A stretch of DNA of 15,595 bases. Origin: an uncultured Ruminococcus sp. (lineage in GTDB: Bacteria; Bacillota; Clostridia; Oscillospirales; CAG-272). Each line of letters opens with the position of its first letter. The first letter of the stretch is position 1. Position numbers and translations under genes: made by a program. Positions 7,011 to 14,643 of the stretch are shown here, piece by piece. The DNA lies in NCBI GenBank assembly GCA_902783755.1, contig CACZSC010000173.1, positions 1-15,595 on the forward strand, read 5' to 3'. The notes below the pieces were generated by a model. That model was given only the letters and a program-made list of their open reading frames with translations. It was not told the DNA's origin and searched no databases.

Positions 7011-8342
7011 TCACGGCGTCCACAATCCGCCAACTGTTCTCCACAGCATAAGGACAACAGCGTAACGCGGGCAGTCAATATTAGGGTTTATTGTATAAGT
7101 CACATCTTCCGTTAGATTGATATTTAGGGCCCAGTTCGCAGCCTCGGAATACCAACCATCAGTCCCGATGCCCAGAGTCCTGTACAGGAACGTGACCATA
7201 TGAGCTATCGACAGAGTGCCGTTGGGACTGAAGTGCGTGCTGTCAACGCCTTTTGTGATCCCGTTCTCGACCGCCCACTGGATCGCCTTCTTATAGTAAT
7301 CAGCTTCCAGGTCCACGAATTTCGATGATTCAGGGTCGCCCTTCGGTTCCGGACAGCCCATCGCTCTCCAGAGGAAGGTCACGGCCTGGCCGCGGGTCAC
7401 GGTATCATAGGTTCCGAAACGAGTGTCCGTCACGCCTGTAGTCACCTGAGGTGTCGTGTAATACGCCCAGTAGATCGCCGAGTAGAAAGGATCGCTCAGC
7501 GTCACGTCGGTGAACGGAAGCACGGGCGCCTCCGCCACATCGAACAGTATCCTGATCGATTCAGCGTATCCGTATGCTCTGATCTTCGATAAATACTCAT
7601 ATGCCGCCGGATTCAGTTCTATAGTCCCGTTGCCGGCATAATACTCGTTCCAGGTTATCTCCATCAGCTGGACTCCGTCATCAGACGCATCGTAAAGGAC
7701 CATCTCCGTGTAACCGTCCTTGTTAAGGTCATAGGCGATGCGTTCGTCGTCTGCCTGGATGGAAACGAGTCCGGCATATTCGCAGGCAGCCATGGTGATC
7801 CTGAAAGGCTCGAAATCCTGCGTGAATCTTTTCAGGGAACCGCTCGTCAGGTCTATTACCTCTTCAGTCATCGTATAAGGGTACCAGGTCTCCATCGCGC
7901 CGACGAACAGCACTGTCACCAGGATGCTTCCGGGGACCCACGGATAATCGAAGCTCACGTAATATGGGTCTTCACCGTTTACGATAACCCTCGTACTGGT
8001 CGGGTCAAATGAATAGAAAGTATCCGTCTTGGGAAGGACAGTCACCACCAGCCTGTATGTCTTTCCGGCGACAACCGGGTCTGTAGCCTCCATCAGACGG
8101 TTTTCATCGAGATCCTCCCAGGTATATGCATAAATACTGCAGTTAGGCGAATTGACCAGTACCGGTTCATACTTATCGCCGACGAGAGCCTCTCCCTCTA
8201 CAGGACATGCTACGAAGATCTGTACCTTGTCATCTATCAGCGCGCCTCCGCCCGCCGACGCCGGAACCGCCGCCGGAACAAGTACTGCGATGATCATGAA
8301 TAGCGGGAGAATGAAAGATAAGATCCTTGTTGTTTTCTTCAT
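7011..8342 (-). CDS. Secreted surface protein with three C-terminal SLH repeats
   Basis: It is 443 aa from ATG 8342 (MKKTTRILSF...), which gives a regular signal peptide ending near VPASA; AAAGGA lies about 11 bases upstream. An alternative ATG at 8354 adds four residues but leaves no room for a ribosome site. The C-terminus has three S-layer homology repeats: about 276-329 (FTDV...RGQAVTFLWRAMG), 341-391 (FVDL...ISIAHMVTFLYRTLG-like) and a weaker third, 396-438, lacking a clear FxD start. These repeats bind secondary cell-wall polymer and hold the protein on the wall. The N-terminal 240 residues have no family I recognise; they contain beta-rich patterns (VVAGKTYRLVVTVLP) and an EF-hand-like loop DLNKDGYTE (205-213) that could bind calcium. 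It lies 44 bases after rubrerythrin with no visible terminator or promoter between, so some readthrough from the met operon is possible. Confidence 0.85.
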   Translation of the reverse strand: MKKTTRILSFILPLFMIIAVLVPAAVPASAGGGALIDDKVQIFVACPVEGEALVGDKYEPVLVNSPNCSIYAYTWEDLDENRLMEATDPVVAGKTYRLVVTVLPKTDTFYSFDPTSTRVIVNGEDPYYVSFDYPWVPGSILVTVLFVGAMETWYPYTMTEEVIDLTSGSLKRFTQDFEPFRITMAACEYAGLVSIQADDERIAYDLNKDGYTEMVLYDASDDGVQLMEITWNEYYAGNGTIELNPAAYEYLSKIRAYGYAESIRILFDVAEAPVLPFTDVTLSDPFYSAIYWAYYTTPQVTTGVTDTRFGTYDTVTRGQAVTFLWRAMGCPEPKGDPESSKFVDLEADYYKKAIQWAVENGITKGVDSTHFSPNGTLSIAHMVTFLYRTLGIGTDGWYSEAANWALNINLTEDVTYTINPNIDCPRYAVVLMLWRTVGGLWTP

Positions 8343-8386
8343 GACAGAAAGCATCCTTTCTTGTTCTTCACCTGTGATGTTACCTT

Positions 8387-8923
8387 TTAATAATTCTCAG
8401 CGTGTATTTCGAAATAGCTCATGGGATGGTTGCATACCGGGCATACCTCGGGAGCCTTCTTCCCGATCACTATATGTCCGCAGTTCCTGCATTCCCAGAT
8501 CTTTATCTCGCTCTTCTCGAATACCGTGGCTTCATTGACATTCTTCAGCAGCGCGCGGTATCTCTCCTCATGATGCTTCTCGATAGCGCCCACGAGCCTG
8601 AACTTCCTTGCCAGTTCCGGAAATCCTTCTTCCTCGGCTGTCTTTGCGAATCCCTCGTACATGTCCGTCCATTCGAAGTTCTCGCCTTCAGCTGCGTGCT
8701 CAAGGTTGGCAGCGGTATCCCCTATGCCTTCCAGTTCCTTGAACCACATTTTTGCGTGTTCCTTTTCGTTTTCGGCAGTCTTGAGGAACAGGGCCGAGAT
8801 CTGCTCATACCCTTCCTTCTTCGCGACCGATGCGAAATAGGTGTACTTGTTCCTTGCCTGGGACTCGCCTGCGAAAGCGGCTTCCAGGTTCTTTTCTGTC
8901 TGTGTTCCAGAATACTTGCTCAT
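8387..8923 (-). CDS. rbr: Rubrerythrin
   Basis: It is 178 aa, the usual rubrerythrin length, with ATG 8923 behind AGGGAGG. The four-helix diiron domain shows E20 (AGESQAR), E53-x-x-H56 (ENEKEHAKM), the TAEEEG helix and EKHHEERY. The C-terminal rubredoxin-like domain has a Cys4 iron site: C145/C148 (ECRNCG) and C161/C164 (CPVC). Rubrerythrins reduce hydrogen peroxide in the cytoplasm of anaerobes, taking electrons from NADH through rubredoxin-type carriers. The gene begins 12 bases after metH on the same strand, so it is the last clear member of the metF operon. That position may tie peroxide defence to the oxygen-sensitive cob(I)alamin enzyme, though this is inference. Confidence 0.96.
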   Translation of the reverse strand: MSKYSGTQTEKNLEAAFAGESQARNKYTYFASVAKKEGYEQISALFLKTAENEKEHAKMWFKELEGIGDTAANLEHAAEGENFEWTDMYEGFAKTAEEEGFPELARKFRLVGAIEKHHEERYRALLKNVNEATVFEKSEIKIWECRNCGHIVIGKKAPEVCPVCNHPMSYFEIHAENY

Positions 8924-8935
8924 GATGTCCTCCCT

Positions 8936-11377
8936 TTATATTGTTTTTTTGGTTTCACTGTTTATACTGTCCGCGTATCTTACGGTCTCCATGGCATCTC
9001 TTGCGTATCTGTCTGCCCCGATGGAGTCGGCGTATTCCTGAGTCAGCACTGCGCCTCCAACGACGACCCTGCACCATGGGGCGTGCTCCCTGATCTGCCT
9101 GATGGTCTCTTCCATTGCCGGGACCGTGGTCGTCATGAGAGCAGACAGGCCAAGCAGCGGAGCTTTGCAGCTGACCACGCTGTCCACTATGACTTCAGGC
9201 GGAACGTCCTTGCCGAGATCCGTCACGTCGAATCCGTAGTTCTCGAGCAGCAGCTTCACTATGTTCTTGCCTATGTCGTGTATGTCACCGTGGACCGTCG
9301 CTATGACGACTTTGCATTTTTTGCCTTTTGCCTGTTCCACGGAAGAGCCTGCCAGCGCAGACCTGATCTTTGTGAAGGACGCCTTTGCGGCCTCCGCGCT
9401 CATCAGAAGCTGGGGAAGGTATACGATTTTAGACTCATATTTCCTTCCTACCTCGTCCAGAGCAGGGATGACCTCGCTGTTTATCACGTCCAGCGGATCC
9501 CTTCCCTCCTGAAGCATCGCGGCCGTGAGGCTCCCGGCCTCATCCTTCATCCCGTTCACGATGGCAGAAACAAGATCCGTCGCCCCGGCGGAAATGCCGC
9601 CGTCAGTTTTCCCTGTTGCAGAAGACGCGGCCGTCCCGGAGACCGTCTGCGGAAGTTTTTCCGCGAATCCTATGTAGTCCGTGCAGTTCCCGTCAAGTCC
9701 CGCCAGAGCCTTGAATGACATGTATGCCTTCATCATGTCGTCCGAATACGGATTGATGATGGCGCATGACAGCCCTCTCGCCATAGCCATGGTAAAGAAC
9801 GAGCTGTTTATGATTTCTCTCCTCGGCAGTCCGAAGGAGACATTGGAGACCCCCAGGGATGTCCTGCATCCGAGGACGGTCTTTATCAGGCTGATGGAAT
9901 CAAGCGTCACCTTCGCCGCATCCTTTCCCGTTCCTATGGTCAGGGCCAGCGGGTCGAACACGATATCTTTTTTTCTGATGCCGTATCTCGCGGCTTCATT
10001 GAGTATCTTTCTCGCTATGGCCAGTCTTCCCACCGCGGTCTCCGGGATCCCGGACTCGTCAAGTGTTAGCGCCACCAGGACTCCCCCGTACTTTTTCGCT
10101 ATAGGGAAGATCCTGTCCATGGATTCCCGCTTTCCGTTCACGGAGTTTATCATGGCTTTTCCATTATACCGCCTGAGGGCGTTTTCCATGGCTGCGGGGT
10201 CGGACGTATCGATCTGGAGCGGTATGTCAACCACCGACTGGAGCTCGCATACAGCTCTAGTAAGCTCTGTCTTTTCGTCTATCTCCGGAAGTCCCACGTT
10301 CACGTCGAGTATGTGGGCTCCCTTTTCCTTCTGACCGATTCCTTCCCTTAAGATGTATCCGGTATCGCCGGATCTCAGAGCCTCCTTGAATGCTTTCTTT
10401 CCGGTCGGGTTTATCCGCTCTCCTATGAGGACGGGGGCCTCTCCGAAAACTACGGCATCAGCGTATCCCGACACCATGGTATGGTTCTTTGCCTTTATCC
10501 GTACAGGTCTTGCGCCTGCTGCTTTTGCAGCCAGGCCCTTTATATACTCCGGCGTGGTCCCGCAGCATCCGCCTGCCAGCCTCACGCCTTTTTTTATCAT
10601 TTTTCCGACTTCTTCCGAAAACTCTTCCGGGCCCACATCGTAGACGGTCTCTCCGTTCTCGACTTTCGGCAGTCCCGCGTTTGGCTTCATGATCACTGGC
10701 ACCGAAGCATATGCGAGATATTCCTCAACGACGGGTGAAAGGGCCTTCGGTCCCAGGGAACAGTTCACGCCTATGGCATCCGCTCCCAGTCCCTCCAGCA
10801 TGGCAACCATGGCCCTGGGGGATGCGCCGGTCATGAGCTTTCCGTCCTCACCGTATGCGTTGGTCACGAACACGGGAAGAGAGGATCCCTCCCTGGCACC
10901 TAGCACTGCCGCCTTGGTCTCGTATGAATCGTTCATGGTCTCTATGTATATGAGATCGGCTCCGTATCTCTCGCCAAGCCCGGCGACCTCCGAAAAGAGG
11001 CTTACCGCCTCCTCGAAATCCAGGTCCCCGTATGGCGCCAGCATCCTGCCTGACGGACCGACATCCAGGGCGACCCATTTTTCCTGCGGTGCGCCTGACT
11101 GTTCCGCTGCACGGCGCGCGTTCTCCACCGCCGCCTTTATTATCTCCTCCAGTTCCTCCTTCCCGAACTTCAGGGAATTCGCGCCGAAGGTATTCGTGCA
11201 TACCAGATTCGCCCCGGCGTCAAAATAGTCCCGGTGTATTCCCGTGATTATGTCCGGGTGTTCAGTGTTCCATTTTTCGGGCAGCTCCCCCGGCTTCAGT
11301 CCGTTATGGTGTAGCTGAGTGCCCATGGCTCCGTCAAGGATCAGGATATTGTTTCTGATATATTCGGTTACCGTCAT
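8936..11377 (-). CDS. metH: Cobalamin-dependent methionine synthase lacking the activation domain
   Basis: It is 813 aa from ATG 11377 (MTVTEYIRNN), with AAAGGG 9 bases upstream. ATG 11386 is possible but would sit directly on that site. The protein moves methyl from 5-methyl-THF through cobalamin to homocysteine. Domains: homocysteine-binding 1-300, with zinc ligands C206 (GVNCS) and C271/C272 (GGCCGT); pterin-binding about 315-570 (GERINPTGKKAF, HILDVN); B12 helical cap about 600-680; B12-binding about 688-805, with axial His700 in the D-x-H-x-x-G motif (698-703). E. coli MetH is about 1227 aa; the missing part is the C-terminal S-adenosylmethionine-binding reactivation domain, supplied by the gene 5 bases upstream. 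A low-complexity Ala/Ser/Thr/Gly linker (about 580-600) separates the pterin and cap domains. Confidence 0.95.
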   Translation of the reverse strand: MTVTEYIRNNILILDGAMGTQLHHNGLKPGELPEKWNTEHPDIITGIHRDYFDAGANLVCTNTFGANSLKFGKEELEEIIKAAVENARRAAEQSGAPQEKWVALDVGPSGRMLAPYGDLDFEEAVSLFSEVAGLGERYGADLIYIETMNDSYETKAAVLGAREGSSLPVFVTNAYGEDGKLMTGASPRAMVAMLEGLGADAIGVNCSLGPKALSPVVEEYLAYASVPVIMKPNAGLPKVENGETVYDVGPEEFSEEVGKMIKKGVRLAGGCCGTTPEYIKGLAAKAAGARPVRIKAKNHTMVSGYADAVVFGEAPVLIGERINPTGKKAFKEALRSGDTGYILREGIGQKEKGAHILDVNVGLPEIDEKTELTRAVCELQSVVDIPLQIDTSDPAAMENALRRYNGKAMINSVNGKRESMDRIFPIAKKYGGVLVALTLDESGIPETAVGRLAIARKILNEAARYGIRKKDIVFDPLALTIGTGKDAAKVTLDSISLIKTVLGCRTSLGVSNVSFGLPRREIINSSFFTMAMARGLSCAIINPYSDDMMKAYMSFKALAGLDGNCTDYIGFAEKLPQTVSGTAASSATGKTDGGISAGATDLVSAIVNGMKDEAGSLTAAMLQEGRDPLDVINSEVIPALDEVGRKYESKIVYLPQLLMSAEAAKASFTKIRSALAGSSVEQAKGKKCKVVIATVHGDIHDIGKNIVKLLLENYGFDVTDLGKDVPPEVIVDSVVSCKAPLLGLSALMTTTVPAMEETIRQIREHAPWCRVVVGGAVLTQEYADSIGADRYARDAMETVRYADSINSETKKTI

Positions 11378-11382
11378 GCGCT

Positions 11383-12108
11383 TCATCCCTTTCTGCCGGT
11401 CCCGCCCGTATCTCTGAATGCGCAGTCTTTCATGCCGCACCCCGAGCATTTGTTTGAGCATCTGTCCCTTGCATCGTCTTCTTCAGTCCCGTCCCTGATG
11501 CCTATCACGCCGGTCACGGACTTTGTGGGGGTCATCATAAGACAGCTGTTCAGTGTAAGCCCTATGTGTTTCTGGCACTGGAGCCCGTTTATGATCTGCT
11601 TCTGGCATTCAAGTGAAAAGTCGCCGTATCCCGGGCTGTATCTCGGAACGGCCGTCTTTCCTTCCTTTATGAGCTCTTCGGTTACCTCGCGCTCGAAAAG
11701 ATCGCACAGCGCCTCCACCCTCTCGGATCCCAGTGCGTCCGCGAGAAGGGCTCTTGCAGGCGATATCTTCGACATGGCGGTCACCGCCCTGTCGGTCCCT
11801 ATCCCTGCCGTCGCCGCGAAGAACACCGCCGAGCTGCAGCCCGAAAGATGCTCCGCGAGATATTCAGATTCTATCTCCCCGAACTCAGAACTCACTTTCC
11901 CCTCTCCGACGGTTATGCCGCATTCGGCGCAGCAGACCTTCGGTGTCAGAACGGCTTCGCTCCCGCTGATCACCGTGTCCAGAAGCTCTGAAAGCGCTTT
12001 ATCGCTTCCGCTATCTCCCCGGGGATCTCCCGAGTATCTGAGGACCGTTTTCCTGTCCGGGTCCCCCAGCTGTCCGGGTTTGTATGTTCTTACAGAAACT
12101 GTGATCAT
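11383..12108 (-). CDS. Stand-alone MetH reactivation (activation-domain) protein with four-Cys tail
   Basis: It is 241 aa. The ATG at 12108 overlaps the metF stop as ATGA (12105-12108), so translation is coupled; the frame opens further upstream, but that part lies inside metF. The motif RYSPGY (156-161) corresponds to the RxxPGY S-adenosylmethionine-binding loop of the MetH activation domain, followed by the expected HIGLTLNSCLMMTPTKSVTGVIG (described here by its key IGLTLN and MMTPTKSV parts). Such a domain as a separate protein is known from Thermotoga (TM0269). It remethylates inactive cob(II)alamin using S-adenosylmethionine and one electron. The C-terminal tail carries C217, C221, C224 and C229 (CX3CX2CX4C), which could hold an iron-sulfur cluster or zinc. 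Its place between metF and the truncated metH supports the call. Confidence 0.9.
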   Translation of the reverse strand: MITVSVRTYKPGQLGDPDRKTVLRYSGDPRGDSGSDKALSELLDTVISGSEAVLTPKVCCAECGITVGEGKVSSEFGEIESEYLAEHLSGCSSAVFFAATAGIGTDRAVTAMSKISPARALLADALGSERVEALCDLFEREVTEELIKEGKTAVPRYSPGYGDFSLECQKQIINGLQCQKHIGLTLNSCLMMTPTKSVTGVIGIRDGTEEDDARDRCSNKCSGCGMKDCAFRDTGGTGRKG

Positions 12109-12980
12109 ACTACGATTTTTGACAGATTGTCCTTTATTCTCGCAGCCACATCCGGCTGGTTCATCGAATACACGTGAACGCATTTTATCCCGTTGGCATA
12201 CAGATCGATGATCTGGTCCGTCGCGTATACTATGCCCGCCTGTTTCATGGCCTCGTCCGATGTTCCGAAATGGTCCACCAGAGCCTTGAACCTCTGGGGA
12301 ATGAAAGATCCCGAAAGTTTTACTGCCCTTTCGAGCTGGATCGCCTTGGTTATCGGCATGATGCCCGGGATCACCGGTGCCTTTATGCCGGCATCCCGTA
12401 TCTTGTACAGGAAAGTGTAGAACAGATTGTTGTCGAAGAACATCTGGGTGGTGAGAAAATCGCATCCCTCGTTCACTTTTTCCAGAAGGTGCTGTATGTC
12501 CTCCGCCTGGTTCCTGCTTTCCGGATGGACCTCGGGATAGCATGCCCCGCCTATGCACATCTCGGGAGATATCTCCTTTATGTCCCTTATGAGATCCACC
12601 GCATGTCTGTACTCCCAGTGTGAACGGTCGCTCTTCTCGAGCTCTGGGGTAAGGTCTCCCCTCAGGGCCATTATGTTCTCGATCCCGGCGTCCTTTATGG
12701 CTGAGATCCTCTTTCTCACCGTATCCCTGTCGCTAGCAACGCAGGTCAGGTGGGCTATCGACGGCACGGAGAACCTTTCATTTATCTCCCTCGCGATATC
12801 GAGGGTATACTCGCTGGTTCCCCCGCCTGCTCCGTATGTCACGCTCATGAAGGCGGGCCTTAGGGTGGCCACCTTGCGTACAGCATCCTTTACGGACTCG
12901 AAGGCATAGTCAGATTTAGGCGGGAATACTTCGAATGACAGAAGCAGTCTGTCCTGTTTGAGAATTTCTGATATCTTCAT
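12105..12980 (-). CDS. metF: 5,10-methylenetetrahydrofolate reductase
   Basis: It is 291 aa, the normal length for the bacterial single-domain enzyme. It reduces 5,10-methylene-THF to 5-methyl-THF with FAD, supplying the methyl group for MetH. Visible motifs: LSFEVFPPK with the likely catalytic E17, TYGAGGGTSEYT (about 48-59), HLTC, ALRGD (D109), GGACYPEVHPES, FLTTQMFFDN and PGIMPI. ATG 12980 fits the family start (MKISEIL), but no Shine-Dalgarno sequence precedes it; an upstream ATG at 13013 is in frame and also poorly supported. The stop overlaps the next gene by 4 bases. The electron donor (NADH or ferredoxin) cannot be read from the sequence, and no RnfC2/MetV-type partner gene is seen in the window. 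Confidence 0.95.
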   Translation of the reverse strand: MKISEILKQDRLLLSFEVFPPKSDYAFESVKDAVRKVATLRPAFMSVTYGAGGGTSEYTLDIAREINERFSVPSIAHLTCVASDRDTVRKRISAIKDAGIENIMALRGDLTPELEKSDRSHWEYRHAVDLIRDIKEISPEMCIGGACYPEVHPESRNQAEDIQHLLEKVNEGCDFLTTQMFFDNNLFYTFLYKIRDAGIKAPVIPGIMPITKAIQLERAVKLSGSFIPQRFKALVDHFGTSDEAMKQAGIVYATDQIIDLYANGIKCVHVYSMNQPDVAARIKDNLSKIVV

Positions 12981-12995
12981 AACAATGAATGAAAC

Positions 12996-13030
12996 CGGCG
13001 CAGCTCGTGACATAATCCGAAACTGCGCCG
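12996..13030 (-). promoter_or_regulatory. GC-rich hairpin in the short gap before metF
   Basis: CGGCGCAG and CTGCGCCG (12996-13003 and 13023-13030) form a perfect 8-bp stem with a 19-nt loop. Read on the - strand it is followed by GTTTCATTCATTGTT and then the metF start 15 bases on. It could be a weak terminator for the symporter gene or a leader element for the metF operon. It matches no riboswitch class I know, and the tail is too T-poor for a confident terminator. Confidence 0.4.
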
Positions 13031-13059
13031 AGTGTCTGGTCTTCAGGAAAGGCAGTCAG

Positions 13060-14460
13060 CTATTCCTTCTTCTCAGTTTTCTTTTCGGATATGGTCTTCA
13101 TGACTTTCTTTTCGTTGTACAGGCCCAGGATCACTGCTCCGAGGACGCAGAAGAACACTGCCACGAAGGCAACGATGGTAAGGCCTGTGGAAGACGCGGT
13201 TATATCATTGGAATTGAGGTTCTGGGTGGTCCCGATTATTGCCAGGGACGTGAACACCAGCATCGCGATGGACTGGCCCCATTTCATGGCGAACGTACGG
13301 GCAGCGAAGAACATACCCTCTCTGTTCTCTCCGGTCTCGATACCGTCGGCCTCCGCTACGTCTGCGACGATGGACTGGGGTATTATGCCCAGGAGAGCCA
13401 TCGGGAACGCCGCGATCACGCAGATCGCCACGCCGTATACCATACCGGGAAGCGGGATGAACCTGATGAGGGCGGTGATAAGGTACGCCAGCGCCAGGCC
13501 CAGGAACCCGAATATGACCAGTTTCTTCTTTCCGAACTTTCTGACAAGCCCGGATACGGTGGGATAGAACACGGCGGAAAGCACCGTCATGCCACCCATG
13601 AACACCATTGTCATGCTCTCGTCAAGATTCATGGAGACCTTTACGAAGAACGGCAGGCCCGTCTGGAAGAGGGTCAGGCCGATCCAGTACATTATATCGG
13701 ATCCCACGAATACACGGAAATCCTTGTTCTTGAAGGTCGCCGCCAGGGACTTGAACATGTTCGATTTTGAAGGCTTGGTATCGACGAATTCCTTCTCCTT
13801 GAGGAGGAATGTGGGCAGAAGCATGCAGAAGCATGCGAGGACTGCTATCACGATGAAGCAGATCCTGTAGCTCCATCCGTATCCCACCATGGATCTGAGC
13901 ATCCCGGCGAACACGAAGGGAGTATAGGCTATGAGAGTGCCGGCAAAGAAGGTAAGGGAGATGGCAGTAGAAATGAACATCCTGTCATCCTGGGTCTTTC
14001 CGAACTCCGAAATGAGCGCGTTGTATGGAGTGCAGTACATCGTCATGAACAGGTAGAACAGAACGATGAACACTGAGATCCATGCAATGTTTATTCCGCT
14101 GATGGTCTCAACGGGTGCGCAGAAAAGCAGAACGGTGACTATCGAAAGCGGTATCGCCGCCAGTCTCATGAAGGGGATCCTTCTTCCGTTCTTGTTGGTG
14201 CTCCTGTCGCTCAAGCTTGCGATGAGCGGGTCCGTGATGGCGTCGAAGATACGGCTGAGGGCCGTGATAAGGCCGAGGACCGTCAGGAATCCCAGGATAA
14301 CGAGTCCGGGGATTATGTACTGGGTGGCTCCGGCTTCGATGTCTCCCTGCGTAGGAAGATAGAAAGTGACGAGCCATGCGTTGATAACGCCGCTCAGCAT
14401 GGACCATCCCAGCTGTCCTATCGCGAAGATGATCATCTGCTTCTTGGTCAGTCTCTTCAT
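13060..14460 (-). CDS. GPH-family (MFS_2, MelB-like) sugar:cation symporter
   Basis: It is 466 aa with about 12 hydrophobic membrane segments, ending in a charged Lys/Glu tail. The glycoside-pentoside-hexuronide:cation symporter family is indicated by the length, by DPLIASLSDRSTNKNGRRIPF (about residues 76-96, quoted in part: the DPLIA and GRRIPF anchors) after TM2, matching the MelB loop, and by FLLKEKEFVD in the central loop. The protein imports a sugar, glycoside or similar solute with Na+ or H+; the substrate is not readable and no glycosidase or kinase gene lies beside it. The start at ATG 14460 has only AAGAG directly before it; the good AGGAGG is 42 bases upstream, beyond a hairpin. 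A strong promoter lies at 14615-14643. It is followed after 79 bases by metF. Confidence 0.87.
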   Translation of the reverse strand: MKRLTKKQMIIFAIGQLGWSMLSGVINAWLVTFYLPTQGDIEAGATQYIIPGLVILGFLTVLGLITALSRIFDAITDPLIASLSDRSTNKNGRRIPFMRLAAIPLSIVTVLLFCAPVETISGINIAWISVFIVLFYLFMTMYCTPYNALISEFGKTQDDRMFISTAISLTFFAGTLIAYTPFVFAGMLRSMVGYGWSYRICFIVIAVLACFCMLLPTFLLKEKEFVDTKPSKSNMFKSLAATFKNKDFRVFVGSDIMYWIGLTLFQTGLPFFVKVSMNLDESMTMVFMGGMTVLSAVFYPTVSGLVRKFGKKKLVIFGFLGLALAYLITALIRFIPLPGMVYGVAICVIAAFPMALLGIIPQSIVADVAEADGIETGENREGMFFAARTFAMKWGQSIAMLVFTSLAIIGTTQNLNSNDITASSTGLTIVAFVAVFFCVLGAVILGLYNEKKVMKTISEKKTEKKE

Positions 14461-14474
14461 CTCTTGACAATCGC

Positions 14475-14507
14475 GAAGTATCCTGTCTGAGGTGATACTT
14501 CCCTCCT
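14475..14507 (-). promoter_or_regulatory. Shine-Dalgarno plus hairpin in front of the symporter start
   Basis: On the - strand AGGAGG (14507-14502) is followed at once by GAAGTATC (14501-14494), an 11-nt loop and GATACTTC (14482-14475), a perfect 8-bp stem. Fourteen bases then lead to the ATG at 14460. No start codon lies at normal distance from the AGGAGG, and a TAG closes the frame. Folding the hairpin would bring AGGAGG and ATG to about 14 bases, as a hairpin does in phage T4 gene 38. The dyad could equally be a protein-binding operator. Confidence 0.5.
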
Positions 14508-14614
14508 ATGTTAGAATTTCCCGTTTCAGACCTACGGAAATCATCTGTCTGACGCCCGTTGAATTATTAAATGCGGTTTATATATTTTAAAACCGGCGTC
14601 TTGTGACTGTCTGA
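14483..14614. repeat. Three CTGTCTGA direct repeats spaced exactly 62 bp
   Basis: The octamer CTGTCTGA occurs at 14483-14490, 14545-14552 and 14607-14614. Both intervals are 62 bp, close to six helical turns, so the copies face the same side of the DNA. The upstream-most copy for the - strand gene overlaps the predicted transcription start; the last forms most of the loop of the hairpin before the start codon. The bases between the copies are not repeated. Confidence 0.6.
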
Positions 14615-14643
14615 ATTCTAACACAGTTTGCGATTTTTGTCAA
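14615..14643 (-). promoter_or_regulatory. Sigma-A-type promoter for the symporter gene
   Basis: On the - strand the -35 is a consensus TTGACA (14643-14638) and the -10 is TAGAAT (14620-14615), one base from consensus, with a 17-bp spacer. Transcription should begin near 14608, giving a leader of about 148 nt before the ATG at 14460. Confidence 0.82.

Noticed and set aside
8402..9718. 438-aa open frame on the + strand across rubrerythrin and the end of metH
   Set aside because: Antisense shadow of two genes with clear catalytic motifs; the composition is not protein-like.
12109..12558. Extended N-terminus for the MetH reactivation protein
   Set aside because: The extra 150 residues lie inside metF in another frame, and the ATGA overlap at 12105-12108 explains the true start.
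12981..13059. SAM or cobalamin riboswitch before metF
   Set aside because: The 79-base gap is too short and lacks the conserved cores of the SAM-I, SAM-II or B12 elements; only a simple hairpin is present.
14575..14594. AT-rich palindrome GGTTT...AAACC as a second promoter or terminator
   Set aside because: No -35 at the right distance and no T run after the stem; probably just AT-rich leader sequence.
14510..14622. 9-bp inverted repeat GTTAGAATT (14510-14518) / AATTCTAAC (14614-14622)
   Set aside because: One arm is largely the -10 box, so it is not part of the transcript, and the 95-bp separation makes a structural role doubtful. Kept only as a possible second regulator site.
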